Source of the DNA: DASTCC01 sp035711465
GTDB lineage: Bacteria > Acidobacteriota > Vicinamibacteria > Vicinamibacterales > SCN-69-37
Direction: 5' to 3'
Length of the DNA: 17,264 nucleotides
Assembly (NCBI GenBank): GCA_035711465.1
Contig: DASTCC010000567.1
Location: 1-17,264 of the forward strand
Below, piece after piece: positions 6,717-16,057 of this stretch (within the stretch, counting starts at the first letter, position 1; each line of letters begins with the position of its first letter). The position numbers were made by a program, and so were the translations under genes. The notes under the pieces were generated by a model that had not been told where the DNA came from, ran no database searches, and was given only the letters and a program-made list of their open reading frames with translations.

Positions 6717-8687
6717 TCAGGAATCTCGACGCAGAAACGCTGATACGGCGCCGAGGTCGGTCGTGATCGGCGCCGGCGGCAGCGACGACAGGAACCGCCG
6801 CCCGTAGGCCATCCGCGTCAGACGCGGATCGAGCACGGCGAGGACGCCGCGATCCGACCGGCTGCGAATCAGGCGTCCCAGGCCCTGCAGCAGCGTCAGC
6901 GTCGCCAGCGGCACCTGGTACTCGTTGAACGGATGCCCGCCGCGCTGCTGGATCGCCGCGATCCGCGCCGCCACCAGCGGATCGCCCGGCGACGCGAACG
7001 GCAGTCGATCGACGATGACGCAGCTCAGCTGATCGCCGACGACGTCGACGCCCTGCCAGAAGCTGGCGGTGGCGAGGAGCACGGCGTTCGGCGTGGCGCG
7101 AAAATCGCGCAGCAGCGCCGTGCGCGGCGCCGTGCCCTGCACGAGCAGCGGCCACGAGACGCGGGTTTCGAGAATCTCGCGGACCTCGTGCATCGCCAGG
7201 TACGACGTGAACAGCACGAAGGCGCGGCCCTCGGTGCGATCGAGGAGCTCGGAGATCGCCCACGCCGCCGCCCGGTTGTATTCCGGCGATCGCGGGTCGG
7301 GCATCTCCTCGGGCAGATAGAGAATCGCCTGGGTCCGGTAGTCGAACTCCGACGGCAGGCGCAGCGTCGACGCGCCGGCCGCGCCGAGGCGGCCGAGCAT
7401 GTACTCGAACCGCGATTCGACCGTCAGCGTCGCCGAGGTCAGCACCGAGCTGATCCGCGGGCTGAGAATCGCTTCGCGCACGAGTGTGGCGACGTCGATC
7501 GGGGCGGCGCGGAGCGTGACGCCGCGGCCGCGGGTCTCGACGAAGTGGACGAAGGCCGGATCGTCGGCGGCGACGAGCACGCGCAGGTCGCTCTCGATGT
7601 CGTGCGCGCGGGCGATGATCGCCGCGAGGTCGTCGGGGATCTCGGGACGATGCTTGATCGCGCCGGTCAGCCGCTCGAGCGCGCCGGCGAGACCGGCGGC
7701 GACGTCCTGCAGCGCTGCCGCCGCATCGGCCGTGAGCGTCGCGCGATCGCCGCCTTCGCGCATCCGCACCTGCAGCCGCGCCAGGTCGAACAGCTTTCGC
7801 GCCGCCGTCTGCACGTCGCCTGCCGCGTGGGTGATGGCGACCGCCGCCGCGCCTTCCTCGGCCGGAATCGACGTCCCGGCCGCGCGCGTCGTGTCGCGCA
7901 CGAACTCGTCGACGCGGTAGGTCGAGAGCGAGATGCCGAAGTACTGCGTCACCACGTCTTCGATCTGGTGCGCCTCGTCGACCACCGCCAGATCGCATTC
8001 CGGAATCACTTCGCCGAACGCGCCCTGACGCAGCGCCGCGTCCGCGCACAGCAGGTGATGGTTGACGATGACGACGTCGGACTGCTCGGCGCGTTCGCGC
8101 ATCCGGGTGATGAAGCAGTCGCCGAAGCGCGGGCATTCGCGGCCCAGGCACTGGTCGCTCGTCGACGACAGCTCGCTCCAGAGCGGGAAGTCGTCGGGAA
8201 GATCCTCGATCTCCGCGCGATCGCCGGTCTCGGTCGCGGCCGCCCACTCCGAGATCTGCGACAGCCAGATACGGTCGCTCACCGGCAGCCCGGCCTCGGC
8301 CTCACGCAGCCGTTCGAACCGGTGGAGACAGAGATAGTTCGATCGGCCCTTCATGTAGGCGGCGCGAATCGGCCGGCCGAGGGCTGTCGCGAGCGCCGGC
8401 ACGTCCTTGTAGAAGATCTGATCCTGGAGCGTCCGCGTGCCGGTCGAGATCAGCACGCGGCGGCCGGCGAGCACCGCGGGGACGAGATAGGCGAGCGTCT
8501 TGCCGGTGCCGGTGCCGGCTTCGACGACGAGCGTGCCGCCGGCGCTGAAGACCTCGGAGACGGCTCGCGCCATCTGCCGCTGTCCGGGCCTGGCCTCGAA
8601 GCCTTCGAACGCCGCCGCCAGCGGGCCGGCGGCGGCAAAGACGTCGTCGACCTCCTCGCTCAACGAACGGCGCGGCGCGGTCGGCAT
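6717..8687 (-). CDS. dinG: DinG/YoaA-type ATP-dependent DNA helicase
   Basis: Superfamily 2, XPD-like 5'-3' DNA helicase with an iron-sulfur cluster, acting in replication and repair (R-loops, damage). The 656 residues show Walker A VVEAGTGTGKT (Lys63), motif Ia ISTGTRTLQDQI, and a four-cysteine FeS set at Cys120 (NYLC), Cys180, Cys185 and Cys191 (QCLGRECPRFGDC). They also show IVNHHLL, the DEAH box (237-240), motif III LTSATL and motif VI QGLGRLIRSRSDRG near the C-terminus. The length is typical. The ATG is 17 bases after the glyA stop, and a GAGGAG sequence overlaps that stop (TGA GGAG), although the spacing is long. Probably co-transcribed with glyA. The R-M pair follows 68 bases downstream. 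Confidence 0.94.
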   Translation of the reverse strand: MPTAPRRSLSEEVDDVFAAAGPLAAAFEGFEARPGQRQMARAVSEVFSAGGTLVVEAGTGTGKTLAYLVPAVLAGRRVLISTGTRTLQDQIFYKDVPALATALGRPIRAAYMKGRSNYLCLHRFERLREAEAGLPVSDRIWLSQISEWAAATETGDRAEIEDLPDDFPLWSELSSTSDQCLGRECPRFGDCFITRMRERAEQSDVVIVNHHLLCADAALRQGAFGEVIPECDLAVVDEAHQIEDVVTQYFGISLSTYRVDEFVRDTTRAAGTSIPAEEGAAAVAITHAAGDVQTAARKLFDLARLQVRMREGGDRATLTADAAAALQDVAAGLAGALERLTGAIKHRPEIPDDLAAIIARAHDIESDLRVLVAADDPAFVHFVETRGRGVTLRAAPIDVATLVREAILSPRISSVLTSATLTVESRFEYMLGRLGAAGASTLRLPSEFDYRTQAILYLPEEMPDPRSPEYNRAAAWAISELLDRTEGRAFVLFTSYLAMHEVREILETRVSWPLLVQGTAPRTALLRDFRATPNAVLLATASFWQGVDVVGDQLSCVIVDRLPFASPGDPLVAARIAAIQQRGGHPFNEYQVPLATLTLLQGLGRLIRSRSDRGVLAVLDPRLTRMAYGRRFLSSLPPAPITTDLGAVSAFLRRDS

Positions 8688-8704
8688 CGTGCTCGTCGGT
8701 CTCC

Positions 8705-9949
8705 TCAGGCGAGCTCGGGGTAGAGCGGGAACTTCCGGCAGAGCGCTTCGACGTCGGCTTTCACGCTCATCGCGACGTTCGCGTCGTCGGGCGCGTGGAG
8801 CGTGCGCGAGATGAGCTCGGCCACCTGATCCATTTCCGGCTCGCGCATCCGGCGCGTCGTGATCGCGGGCGTGCCGATGCGGATGCCGCTCGCCGTCATC
8901 GGCGGCTGGGTGTCGAACGGGATGGCGTTCTTGTTGACCGTGATGCCGGCGCGGCCGAGCGCGGCTTCGGCGACCTTGCCGGTGAGGCCGCGCGACAGCA
9001 CGTCGACGAGCATCAGATGGGTGTCCGTGCCGCCGCTGACCAGGCGGAAGCCGGCCGCGGCGAGCTTCTCGGCGAGCCGCTTCGCGTTCTTCACGATCTG
9101 CTGTTGATAGGTCTTGAACCCGGGCGCGAGCGCTTCCTTGAAGCAGACCGCCTTGCCGGCGATGACGTGCATCAACGGGCCGCCCTGGACCCCGGGGAAC
9201 AGCGCCCGGTCCAGATCCTTCGCGAACTCCGCCCTGCAGAGCACCGTGCCGCCGCGCGGTCCGCGGAGCGTCTTGTGCGTCGTCGTCGTGACGAAATCGG
9301 AGTGCGGCACCGGATTGGGATGCTCGCCGGCGGCGACGAGCCCGGCGATGTGCGCCATGTCGGTCATCACGAGCGCGCCGGTCTCCTGCGCGACGGCGCG
9401 GATGCGCGGGAAGTCGAACACGCGCGGGTAGGCGCTGGCGCCGACGACGATCATCTTCGGCTTGTGCTCGCGCGCCAGACGTTCGAGCTCGTCGTAGTCG
9501 AGCCGCTCGGTCTCCTTGGTCACGCCGTACGGGACGACGTGGAAGTACTTGCCGGAGAAGTTGAGCGGGTGGCCATGGGTGAGATGGCCGCCGTGGGCGA
9601 GGTTCATGCCGAGGATCGTGTCGCCCGGCTTGAGCATCGCGACGTAGACCGCCATGTTCGCCTGCGCGCCCGAATGCGGCTGGACGTTGGCGTGCTCGGC
9701 GCCGAAGATCTGCTTCGCGCGGTCGATGGCGAGCCGCTCGGCGACGTCGACGAACTCGCAGCCGCCGTAGTAGCGCTTGCCCGGGTAGCCCTCGGCGTAC
9801 TTGTTCGTCATCACCGAGCCCATGGCTTCGAGCACGGCGAGGCTGACGAAGTTCTCCGACGCGATCAGTTCCAGGCCCTCTTCCTGGCGATGGACTTCGT
9901 TTCGGATGGCTTCAGCGATTTCGGGATCGACGGACGCGAGAGTGGTCAT
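8705..9949 (-). CDS. glyA: Serine hydroxymethyltransferase GlyA
   Basis: PLP enzyme that converts serine and tetrahydrofolate to glycine and 5,10-methylene-THF, the main source of one-carbon units. The 414 residues match the family. Seen are ELIASENFVS (27-36), NKYAEGYPGKRYYGGCEFVD (49-68), NVQPHSGAQANMAVY, MTDMAHIAGLVAAG, the PLP-lysine motif TTTTHKTLRGPRGG (Lys226), FPGVQGGPLMHVIAGKAV and, near the end, GIRIGTPAITTRRM. The ATG at 9949 has no clear Shine-Dalgarno; the region just upstream is the degenerate octamer array. RpiB lies upstream on the same strand, 170 bases away, and dinG follows after 17 bases. Confidence 0.97.
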   Translation of the reverse strand: MTTLASVDPEIAEAIRNEVHRQEEGLELIASENFVSLAVLEAMGSVMTNKYAEGYPGKRYYGGCEFVDVAERLAIDRAKQIFGAEHANVQPHSGAQANMAVYVAMLKPGDTILGMNLAHGGHLTHGHPLNFSGKYFHVVPYGVTKETERLDYDELERLAREHKPKMIVVGASAYPRVFDFPRIRAVAQETGALVMTDMAHIAGLVAAGEHPNPVPHSDFVTTTTHKTLRGPRGGTVLCRAEFAKDLDRALFPGVQGGPLMHVIAGKAVCFKEALAPGFKTYQQQIVKNAKRLAEKLAAAGFRLVSGGTDTHLMLVDVLSRGLTGKVAEAALGRAGITVNKNAIPFDTQPPMTASGIRIGTPAITTRRMREPEMDQVAELISRTLHAPDDANVAMSVKADVEALCRKFPLYPELA

Positions 9950-9954
9950 CAGTT

Positions 9955-10078
9955 ATCGGGGGATCGGGTAATGGGTAATCGGGTGATCGCCTGGTCGGGC
10001 AGTCGGGTGATCCGGGACCGGGTCATCGCGAGATCGAGCAATCGGAATCGTGTAATCGGCGAGTCGGGGGATCGTCGC
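9955..10078. repeat. Degenerate 8-bp tandem repeat array, consensus RTCGGGTR
   Basis: About 15 successive units, most of exactly 8 bp: ATCGGGGG (9955), ATCGGGTA (9963), ATGGGTA (9971, one base short), ATCGGGTG (9978), ATCGCCTG (9986), GTCGGGCA (9994), GTCGGGTG (10002). An irregular piece follows at 10010-10024, then ATCGCGAG (10025), ATCGAGCA (10033), ATCGGA (10041), ATCGTGTA (10047), ATCGGCGA (10055), GTCGGGGG (10063) and ATCGTCGC (10071). It fills most of the rpiB-glyA gap and ends five bases before the glyA start codon. The same unit occurs inverted at 10119-10166. Such arrays grow by slippage; a function is not evident. Confidence 0.8.
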
Positions 10079-10101
10079 AACGTGTCATCACGGGTCTCAA
10101 G

Positions 10102-10166
10102 CGATTCTCGATGGCCAGATTACCGAACCGATTCCCCGACCGCCCGACCACCCGATTCTCGATGGG
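10102..10166. repeat. Inverted octamer units bounded by a 13-bp direct repeat
   Basis: From 10119 to 10166 the plus strand reads complementary units ATTACCGA, ACCGATTC, CCCGACCG, CCCGACCA, CCCGATTC, TCGATGGG. These are the array of 9955-10078 in reverse orientation, so the two halves could pair imperfectly around a spacer at 10079-10118. The 13-mer CGATTCTCGATGG occurs at 10102-10114 and again at 10153-10165, exactly 51 bases apart. Positions 10120-10166 are inside the rpiB reading frame. Confidence 0.7.
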
Positions 10167-10608
10167 CCGCGTCCGCCTCGAGCAACATGATCTTCTCGAC
10201 GCGGCCCGTGTGGCGGCCGGCGGCGAACGGCGTGTCCAGAAAGATCTCGACGAAGCGGCGGGCCTGGTCCGGCGCCGTCAGCCGTTCGCCGAGCGAGAGC
10301 ACGTTGATGTCGTTGTGTTCGCGGCTGAGACGCGCGGAGGTCTCGTCGACGATCGCGGCGGCGCGGACGCCGTGAATCTTGTTCGCGGCGATGGCCATGC
10401 CGACGCCGGAGCCGCAAAAGAGGATGCCGCGCTCGAAGCGGCCGCTGCCGACTTCCTGCGCGACCTTCGCCGCGTAGTCCGGGTAATCGACCGACGCGGT
10501 CGTGTCCACGCCGAAATCCGTGTACGGAATGCCGCGGGCGTCGAGCAGTTGTTTGATATCGGCTTTCAGGTGAACGCCGGCGTGATCGGCGCCGAGCGCG
10601 ATGCGCAT
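10120..10608 (-). CDS. rpiB: Ribose-5-phosphate isomerase B
   Basis: Cytosolic aldose-ketose isomerase of the RpiB/LacAB family interconverting ribose-5-phosphate and ribulose-5-phosphate in the pentose phosphate pathway. Seen are MRIALGADHAG (1-11), the FGVDT and SVDYPDYA segments, the catalytic-cysteine motif GILFCGSGVGMAIAANK (Cys65) and REHNDINVLSLGER with His98. The family core ends near RHTGRVEKIMLLE (132-144). The last ~15 residues (HRESGGRAVGESVR) are encoded by the inverted octamer repeat and are probably an add-on tail. Start ATG 10608 is set by the family N-terminus; TATACT lies six bases before it on the minus strand, suggesting a leaderless mRNA. Length 162 residues versus about 145-150 usual. 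Confidence 0.93.
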   Translation of the reverse strand: MRIALGADHAGVHLKADIKQLLDARGIPYTDFGVDTTASVDYPDYAAKVAQEVGSGRFERGILFCGSGVGMAIAANKIHGVRAAAIVDETSARLSREHNDINVLSLGERLTAPDQARRFVEIFLDTPFAAGRHTGRVEKIMLLEADAAHRESGGRAVGESVR

Positions 10609-10614
10609 GGCGCC

Positions 10615-10622
10615 AGTATAAT
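10615..10622. promoter_or_regulatory. Overlapping divergent -10 elements between rpiB and the RlmI-like gene
   Basis: AGTATAAT contains TATAAT on the plus strand (10617-10622), about 26 bases before the GTG at 10648. On the minus strand it contains TATACT (10615-10620), six bases before the rpiB ATG. The whole gap is only 39 bases, so both genes must start here. No recognisable -35 hexamers are visible. Confidence 0.55.
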
Positions 10623-10647
10623 CCGAGCCTGTCCCGCCGGAACGGCC

Positions 10648-11814
10648 GTGTCCGCATCCACCGTTGTCATTTCCCGTCGTGGCGCCGATCGCCTGCGCGC
10701 CGGCCATCCGTGGATCTACCGGAGCGACGTGCTCTCGGCCGACGCCACACCCGGTGACGTCGTCGAGGTCCGATCCGAGCGCGGCCGGCCGCTGGCGCAT
10801 GCGTTCTGGAGCGACCGATCGCAGATCTCGATTCGCGTGCTCGCCGGCGCGCCCGCGGCCTTCGACGAACGCGAGTGGCTGCGGGCCAGGCTGACGGCGG
10901 CGATCGCCTACCGCGCGTCACTCGGGATCGACGCCAGCGCGTATCGCCTCGTGCACGCCGAAGCCGATCGCCTGCCTGGGCTCGTCGTCGATCGCTACGA
11001 CGACGTGCTGGTGATCCAGACGCTCTGTCAGGCGACGGATCGGCGGCGGCACGACATCGCGGCGGCGCTCGTCGATCTGCTGAAGCCGCGCGGCGTCCTG
11101 GCGCGCAACGATCCCAAGGTCCGGCGGCTCGAAGGATTGGACGAGACGGTCGAAGTGCTCGCCGGCGACGTGCCGGAGACGGTCGAGATCCGCGAGGGTC
11201 CGATCCGGCTCCTGGCCGATCTGCGCCACGGCCAGAAGACGGGGCTGTTCCTCGATCAGCGCGAGAACCATCGCGCCGCCGCGGCGATCGGGCGCGGCCG
11301 CGCGCTCGACGCCTTCACCTACAACGGCGGGTTCGCGCTGCATCTCGCCGGCGTCTGCGAGACCGTGATCGCGCTCGACGCGTCGGCGTCGGCGGTCGCG
11401 GCAACGCGGGGCAATGCCGAGCGCAACGGGGTCGCCAACCTCGAGGTCCGCGAAGCCAACGTCTTCGATGCGCTTCGCGAGCTCGAGATCGAAGGCGCCG
11501 CGTTCGACACCATCGTGCTGGACCCGCCGGCGTTCGCCAAGAACCGCGCCTCGCTCGACCGCGCCGTCGCCGGCTACAAGGAGATCAACCTGCGGGCGCT
11601 GAAGCTGCTGACGAGCGGCGGACATCTCGTGACCTGCACCTGCTCGCACCACGTGCCGGAGGCGATGTTCGTCGAGATCGTCTCGGCGGCCGCGGCCGAC
11701 GCGCATGCGACGGTGACGCTGGTGGAGAAGCGGATGCAGGGGCGCGACCATCCGGTGCTGCTCGGCGTGCCGGAGACGTCCTATCTGAAGTGTCTGGTCC
11801 TGCGGAAGAACTGA
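10648..11814 (+). CDS. RlmI-type class I rRNA (cytosine-C5) methyltransferase
   Basis: SAM-dependent RNA methyltransferase of the RlmI/YccW group (E. coli RlmI makes m5C1962 in 23S rRNA; the exact target here is inferred). The 388 residues comprise an N-terminal PUA-like domain (about 1-75, with RLRAGHPWIYRSDV), a central linker domain (AEADRLPGLVVDRYDDVLVIQ, 104-124; here cited by position), and a C-terminal Rossmann methyltransferase. Motifs are LFLDQRENHRA (200-210), motif I ALDAFTYNGGFALH (219-232), LDPPAFAK (291-298) and the catalytic TCTCSHH (329-335). GTG at 10648 fits the family N-terminus; no ATG in this frame lies nearby. A TATAAT 26 bases upstream is its likely promoter. ThiC follows after 27 bases on the same strand. 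Confidence 0.9.
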   Translation: MSASTVVISRRGADRLRAGHPWIYRSDVLSADATPGDVVEVRSERGRPLAHAFWSDRSQISIRVLAGAPAAFDEREWLRARLTAAIAYRASLGIDASAYRLVHAEADRLPGLVVDRYDDVLVIQTLCQATDRRRHDIAAALVDLLKPRGVLARNDPKVRRLEGLDETVEVLAGDVPETVEIREGPIRLLADLRHGQKTGLFLDQRENHRAAAAIGRGRALDAFTYNGGFALHLAGVCETVIALDASASAVAATRGNAERNGVANLEVREANVFDALRELEIEGAAFDTIVLDPPAFAKNRASLDRAVAGYKEINLRALKLLTSGGHLVTCTCSHHVPEAMFVEIVSAAAADAHATVTLVEKRMQGRDHPVLLGVPETSYLKCLVLRKN

Positions 11815-11828
11815 CGCGGCGAACCTGC

Positions 11829-11834
11829 TATATT
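11829..11834 (+). promoter_or_regulatory. Likely -10 element giving leaderless thiC mRNA
   Basis: TATATT lies seven bases before the thiC GTG, so a transcript starting at the usual distance would begin at or next to the start codon. It is an AT island in GC-rich surroundings. There is no Shine-Dalgarno and no clear -35 sequence; readthrough from the upstream methyltransferase gene is the alternative. Confidence 0.45.
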
Positions 11835-11841
11835 CGCGGCA

Positions 11842-13483
<1,642 letters not shown>

Positions 13484-13509
<26 letters not shown>

Positions 13510-14029
13510 TCGTCCGGTAGCGCTTGGCGGCGGTGCCGCGCACGAACAGATAGCCTTCCGATCCGTTCCAGGTGTGATCCTGCACGACGACGCTCGGCGG
13601 ATAGGCCATGGTGTCGGCGTCGAAGCGGCCGAGATCGAATTGCTGCATGCCGGGCGCCCGTGAGAGCTCGCGGCCGCCGTTCTTCAGCGTGCCTTTGTAG
13701 TACTCCACGATCTCCGCGAACGGCGCATTCGTCCCGAACAGGTAGTACTTCTGATTGCGGCCGGCGTCGAACTCGCGCAGGAATTCGGCGGCGGGGTAGA
13801 CCGGCGGATTGCCGGGGATGTTCACGCTCGTCGGCAGCTGCGGGTCGATCGGCTTCGCGTTGGGGTCCGCCGGCTTCGGCGTCGTGTTGATCGCGTTCGG
13901 AAACGGTTTCGGCACCGGCGTGGTCGTCGGCGGCGGCTGTTGCGTGGTGCTCGACTGCGCCGCAAGTGGCGCCCCGATCGCGAGCGACACCGCGAGTCCG
14001 ATCGTGCCGGCGAAGACCATCCGGGCCAT
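13484..14029 (-). CDS. Small exported protein of unknown function
   Basis: A 181-residue protein that I do not recognise. Residues 1-24 are a signal peptide (MARMVF start, hydrophobic stretch, GAPLAAQ). Residues 25-78 are Pro/Thr-rich and probably disordered (TTQQPPPTTTPVPKPFP). Residues ~78-181 form a compact domain with YPAAEFLREFDAGRNQKYY, LFGTNAPFAEIVEYYKGTLK, QQFDLGRFDADTMAYPPSVV and a final strand TIIQIVPAR. ATG 14029 is chosen because GAGGTG lies six bases upstream; ATG 14035 two codons earlier is possible. A TATAAT (minus, 14050-14045) is its likely -10. It converges on thiC with a 26-nt overlap (13484-13509). No lipobox cysteine is present, so it is periplasmic or secreted, not a lipoprotein. 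Confidence 0.8.
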
Positions 14030-14043
14030 CGACATCACCTCGT

Positions 14044-14050
14044 TATTATA
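14044..14050. promoter_or_regulatory. Overlapping divergent -10 elements (exported protein / M20 peptidase)
   Basis: TATTATA holds TATTAT on the plus strand (14044-14049), six bases before the peptidase GTG at 14056. It also holds TATAAT on the minus strand (14050-14045), which precedes the exported-protein start by 15 bases (ATG 14029). The two start codons are 26 bases apart, so both promoters must share this island. Confidence 0.55.
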
Positions 14051-14055
14051 GAACC

Positions 14056-15222
14056 GTGTCGAGCCCCGCGGCGGTCTGCCTCCGCGAATCCGGTTGGCTG
14101 ATCGATCTGACGCGCGCGCTCGCCGGCGTCGAGTCCCCCTCGACGGATCGCGAGGCCCTGGAAGCGTGCGCGGCGGTGCTCTCCGGCCGCCTGGCGGCAA
14201 CGGGCGCGGCGGTCTCGCGCCTGGAAGCCGGCGCGACCGCGCCGCACGTCCTCGCCGAATGGCCGGGCGAGGGACCAGACGTGCTGCTGCTCGGGCACTA
14301 CGACACGGTGTGGCCCGTCGGCCAGCTCGAGCGCATGCCGATTCGAGAGGTCGACGGCAAGCTGTACGGTCCCGGCGTCTACGACATGAAGGCCGGTCTC
14401 GCGATCGGCGCGCTTGCCGCGCGCGCGATGGTTGAGACACTCGCCGTCGATCGGCGCCCGCGCGTACGTCTGCTCGCGACTGCCGACGAAGAAGTGGGCA
14501 GCGCCACGTCGCGCGCGATCATCGAACGGCTCGCGCGCGAGTCGGCCGCGGTGCTCGTCCTCGAGCCGGCGTTGCCCGGCGGCCGGGTGAAGACCGCGCG
14601 CAAGGGCGTCGGCGAGTTCGCGGTGACGACGCGCGGGATCTCGGCGCATGCCGGCGCCGACCCGGCGGCGGGCGCGAGCGCGGTCCACGAGCTGGCGCGG
14701 CAGATCGTGGCGATCGAGGGCCTCGCCGATCCGGCGCTCGGCCGGTCCGTGAACGTCGGCCGTGTCGAGGGTGGGACGCGATCGAACGTCGTCGCCGGAT
14801 CGGCCACTGCCATCGTCGACGTCCGCGTCAGTCGTCTGGACGACGCACCGGTGGTCGAGGCGGCGTTTGCGGCGCTCCGGCCGGCGAATCCGCGTGTGCG
14901 GCTCGAGATCAGCGGCGGTATCAACCGGCCGCCGATGGAACGCACCGCCGGCGTCGGCCGTCTGTTCGATCTGGCACGCGACGCCGCGCGCGAGCTGGGA
15001 CGCGAGCTCGGTGAAGGGGCGACCGGCGGCGCCTCGGACGGCAACTTTACGGCCGCGCTCGGCATCCCAACGTTAGATGGCCTTGGCGCGGTGGGCGATG
15101 GCGCACATGCTCTCCATGAGCATGTCGTTGTCAGCGCGCTGCCCGGCCAGGCCGCGCTGGTTGCGGCGCTTCTGTCGCGGCTGGTAGATAATGGGATCGG
15201 GTCCAGACTGAACCATGAGTAG
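14056..15222 (+). CDS. M20-family metallopeptidase (CPG2/ArgE-like)
   Basis: Zinc-dependent exopeptidase or deacylase of the M20 family, closest in motif style to glutamate carboxypeptidase (CPG2); the true substrate is unknown. In 388 residues the di-metal site is complete: LLGHYDTVWPVG (His81, Asp83), GPGVYDMKAG (bridging Asp110), ATADEEVGS (catalytic Glu145 and Glu146), LVLEPAL (Glu170) and GDGAHALHEHV (His351). The lid/dimerisation domain begins at GISAHAGADPAAGASA (194-209). No signal peptide is evident, so it is probably cytosolic. GTG 14056 is preferred since TATTAT lies six bases before it; the frame is open upstream but that stretch is antisense to the exported protein gene. It overlaps the HtpX gene by 8 bases. 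Confidence 0.9.
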   Translation: MSSPAAVCLRESGWLIDLTRALAGVESPSTDREALEACAAVLSGRLAATGAAVSRLEAGATAPHVLAEWPGEGPDVLLLGHYDTVWPVGQLERMPIREVDGKLYGPGVYDMKAGLAIGALAARAMVETLAVDRRPRVRLLATADEEVGSATSRAIIERLARESAAVLVLEPALPGGRVKTARKGVGEFAVTTRGISAHAGADPAAGASAVHELARQIVAIEGLADPALGRSVNVGRVEGGTRSNVVAGSATAIVDVRVSRLDDAPVVEAAFAALRPANPRVRLEISGGINRPPMERTAGVGRLFDLARDAARELGRELGEGATGGASDGNFTAALGIPTLDGLGAVGDGAHALHEHVVVSALPGQAALVAALLSRLVDNGIGSRLNHE

Positions 15223-16057
15223 CACCTTCAAGACAGCTCTCCTCCTCGGCGTCCTCACCGCGCTGCTGCTGTTCTTCGGGCAGGCGTTCGGCGGACAGCA
15301 GGGTCTCGTGATCGCGTTTGGCTTCGCGATTCTGATGAACGTCGGCAGCTACTGGTTCTCCGACAAGATCGTGCTGCGGATGTACCGCGCCACGCCGGTC
15401 GGTCCGGACCATCCGCTGTACCGCATGACGGCGCGGCTCTCGCAGAAGGCCGGGCTGCCGATGCCCAAGGTCTACGTCATTCCTGACATGTCGCCGAACG
15501 CGTTCGCGACCGGGCGCAATCCGGATCACGCGGCGGTCGCGGCGACCGAAGGCATCATGCGCATCCTCTCGGAGGGTGAGCTCGAGGGCGTGATCGCGCA
15601 CGAGCTCGCGCACGTGAAGCATCGCGACATTCTGATCAGCACGGTGGCGGCGACCGTGGCCGCGACGATCATGATGCTGGCCAACATGGCCCGCTTTGCA
15701 GCGTTCTTCGGCGGCTCGCGCGACGACAACCGCGGCAGCAACCCGATCGCGCTGCTGGCGATGGCCATCCTGGCGCCGATCGCGGCGATGCTGATTCAGG
15801 CCGCGATCTCGCGCCAGCGCGAGTTCGCGGCGGATCGCGGCGGCGCGCAGATCGTCGGATCGCCGGTCGGGCTGGCGCAGGCGCTGCGGCGCATCGAAGC
15901 CGGCGCGCACCAGATTCCGATGGACGCGAATCCGGCGACCGCGCACATGTTCATCATGGCGCCGTTCTCCGGCGGCGGGATGATGTCGCTCTTCTCGACG
16001 CATCCGCCAACCGAACAGCGCGTCGCGGCGCTGATGGCACTCCAGGGCCGAATCTAG
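15215..16057 (+). CDS. htpX: M48 zinc metalloprotease HtpX
   Basis: Membrane-bound metalloprotease in quality control of misfolded membrane proteins. The 280 residues show two N-terminal membrane helices (about 7-24 and 29-48), the HEXXH zinc site HELAHVKHRD (His129, Glu130, His133), two more hydrophobic helices (about 142-165 and 177-198), the third zinc ligand in QREFAADRGGA (Glu203), and the C-terminal STHPPTEQRVAAL. Length and order match HtpX. Its ATG sits inside the end of the M20 gene (8-nt overlap 15215-15222), implying translational coupling. GATAAT at 15187-15192 could be an internal -10. Its stop TAG overlaps the stop of the opposite-strand radical SAM gene through the palindrome CTAG. 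Confidence 0.95.
   Translation: MSSTFKTALLLGVLTALLLFFGQAFGGQQGLVIAFGFAILMNVGSYWFSDKIVLRMYRATPVGPDHPLYRMTARLSQKAGLPMPKVYVIPDMSPNAFATGRNPDHAAVAATEGIMRILSEGELEGVIAHELAHVKHRDILISTVAATVAATIMMLANMARFAAFFGGSRDDNRGSNPIALLAMAILAPIAAMLIQAAISRQREFAADRGGAQIVGSPVGLAQALRRIEAGAHQIPMDANPATAHMFIMAPFSGGGMMSLFSTHPPTEQRVAALMALQGRI

Noticed and set aside
6933..8723. Plus-strand open frame of 596 codons opposite dinG
   Set aside because: DinG motifs are complete on the minus strand; this frame is low-complexity Arg/Glu/His-rich shadow.
9955..10166. CRISPR array
   Set aside because: Units are 8 bp with no unique spacers, and no cas genes are present.
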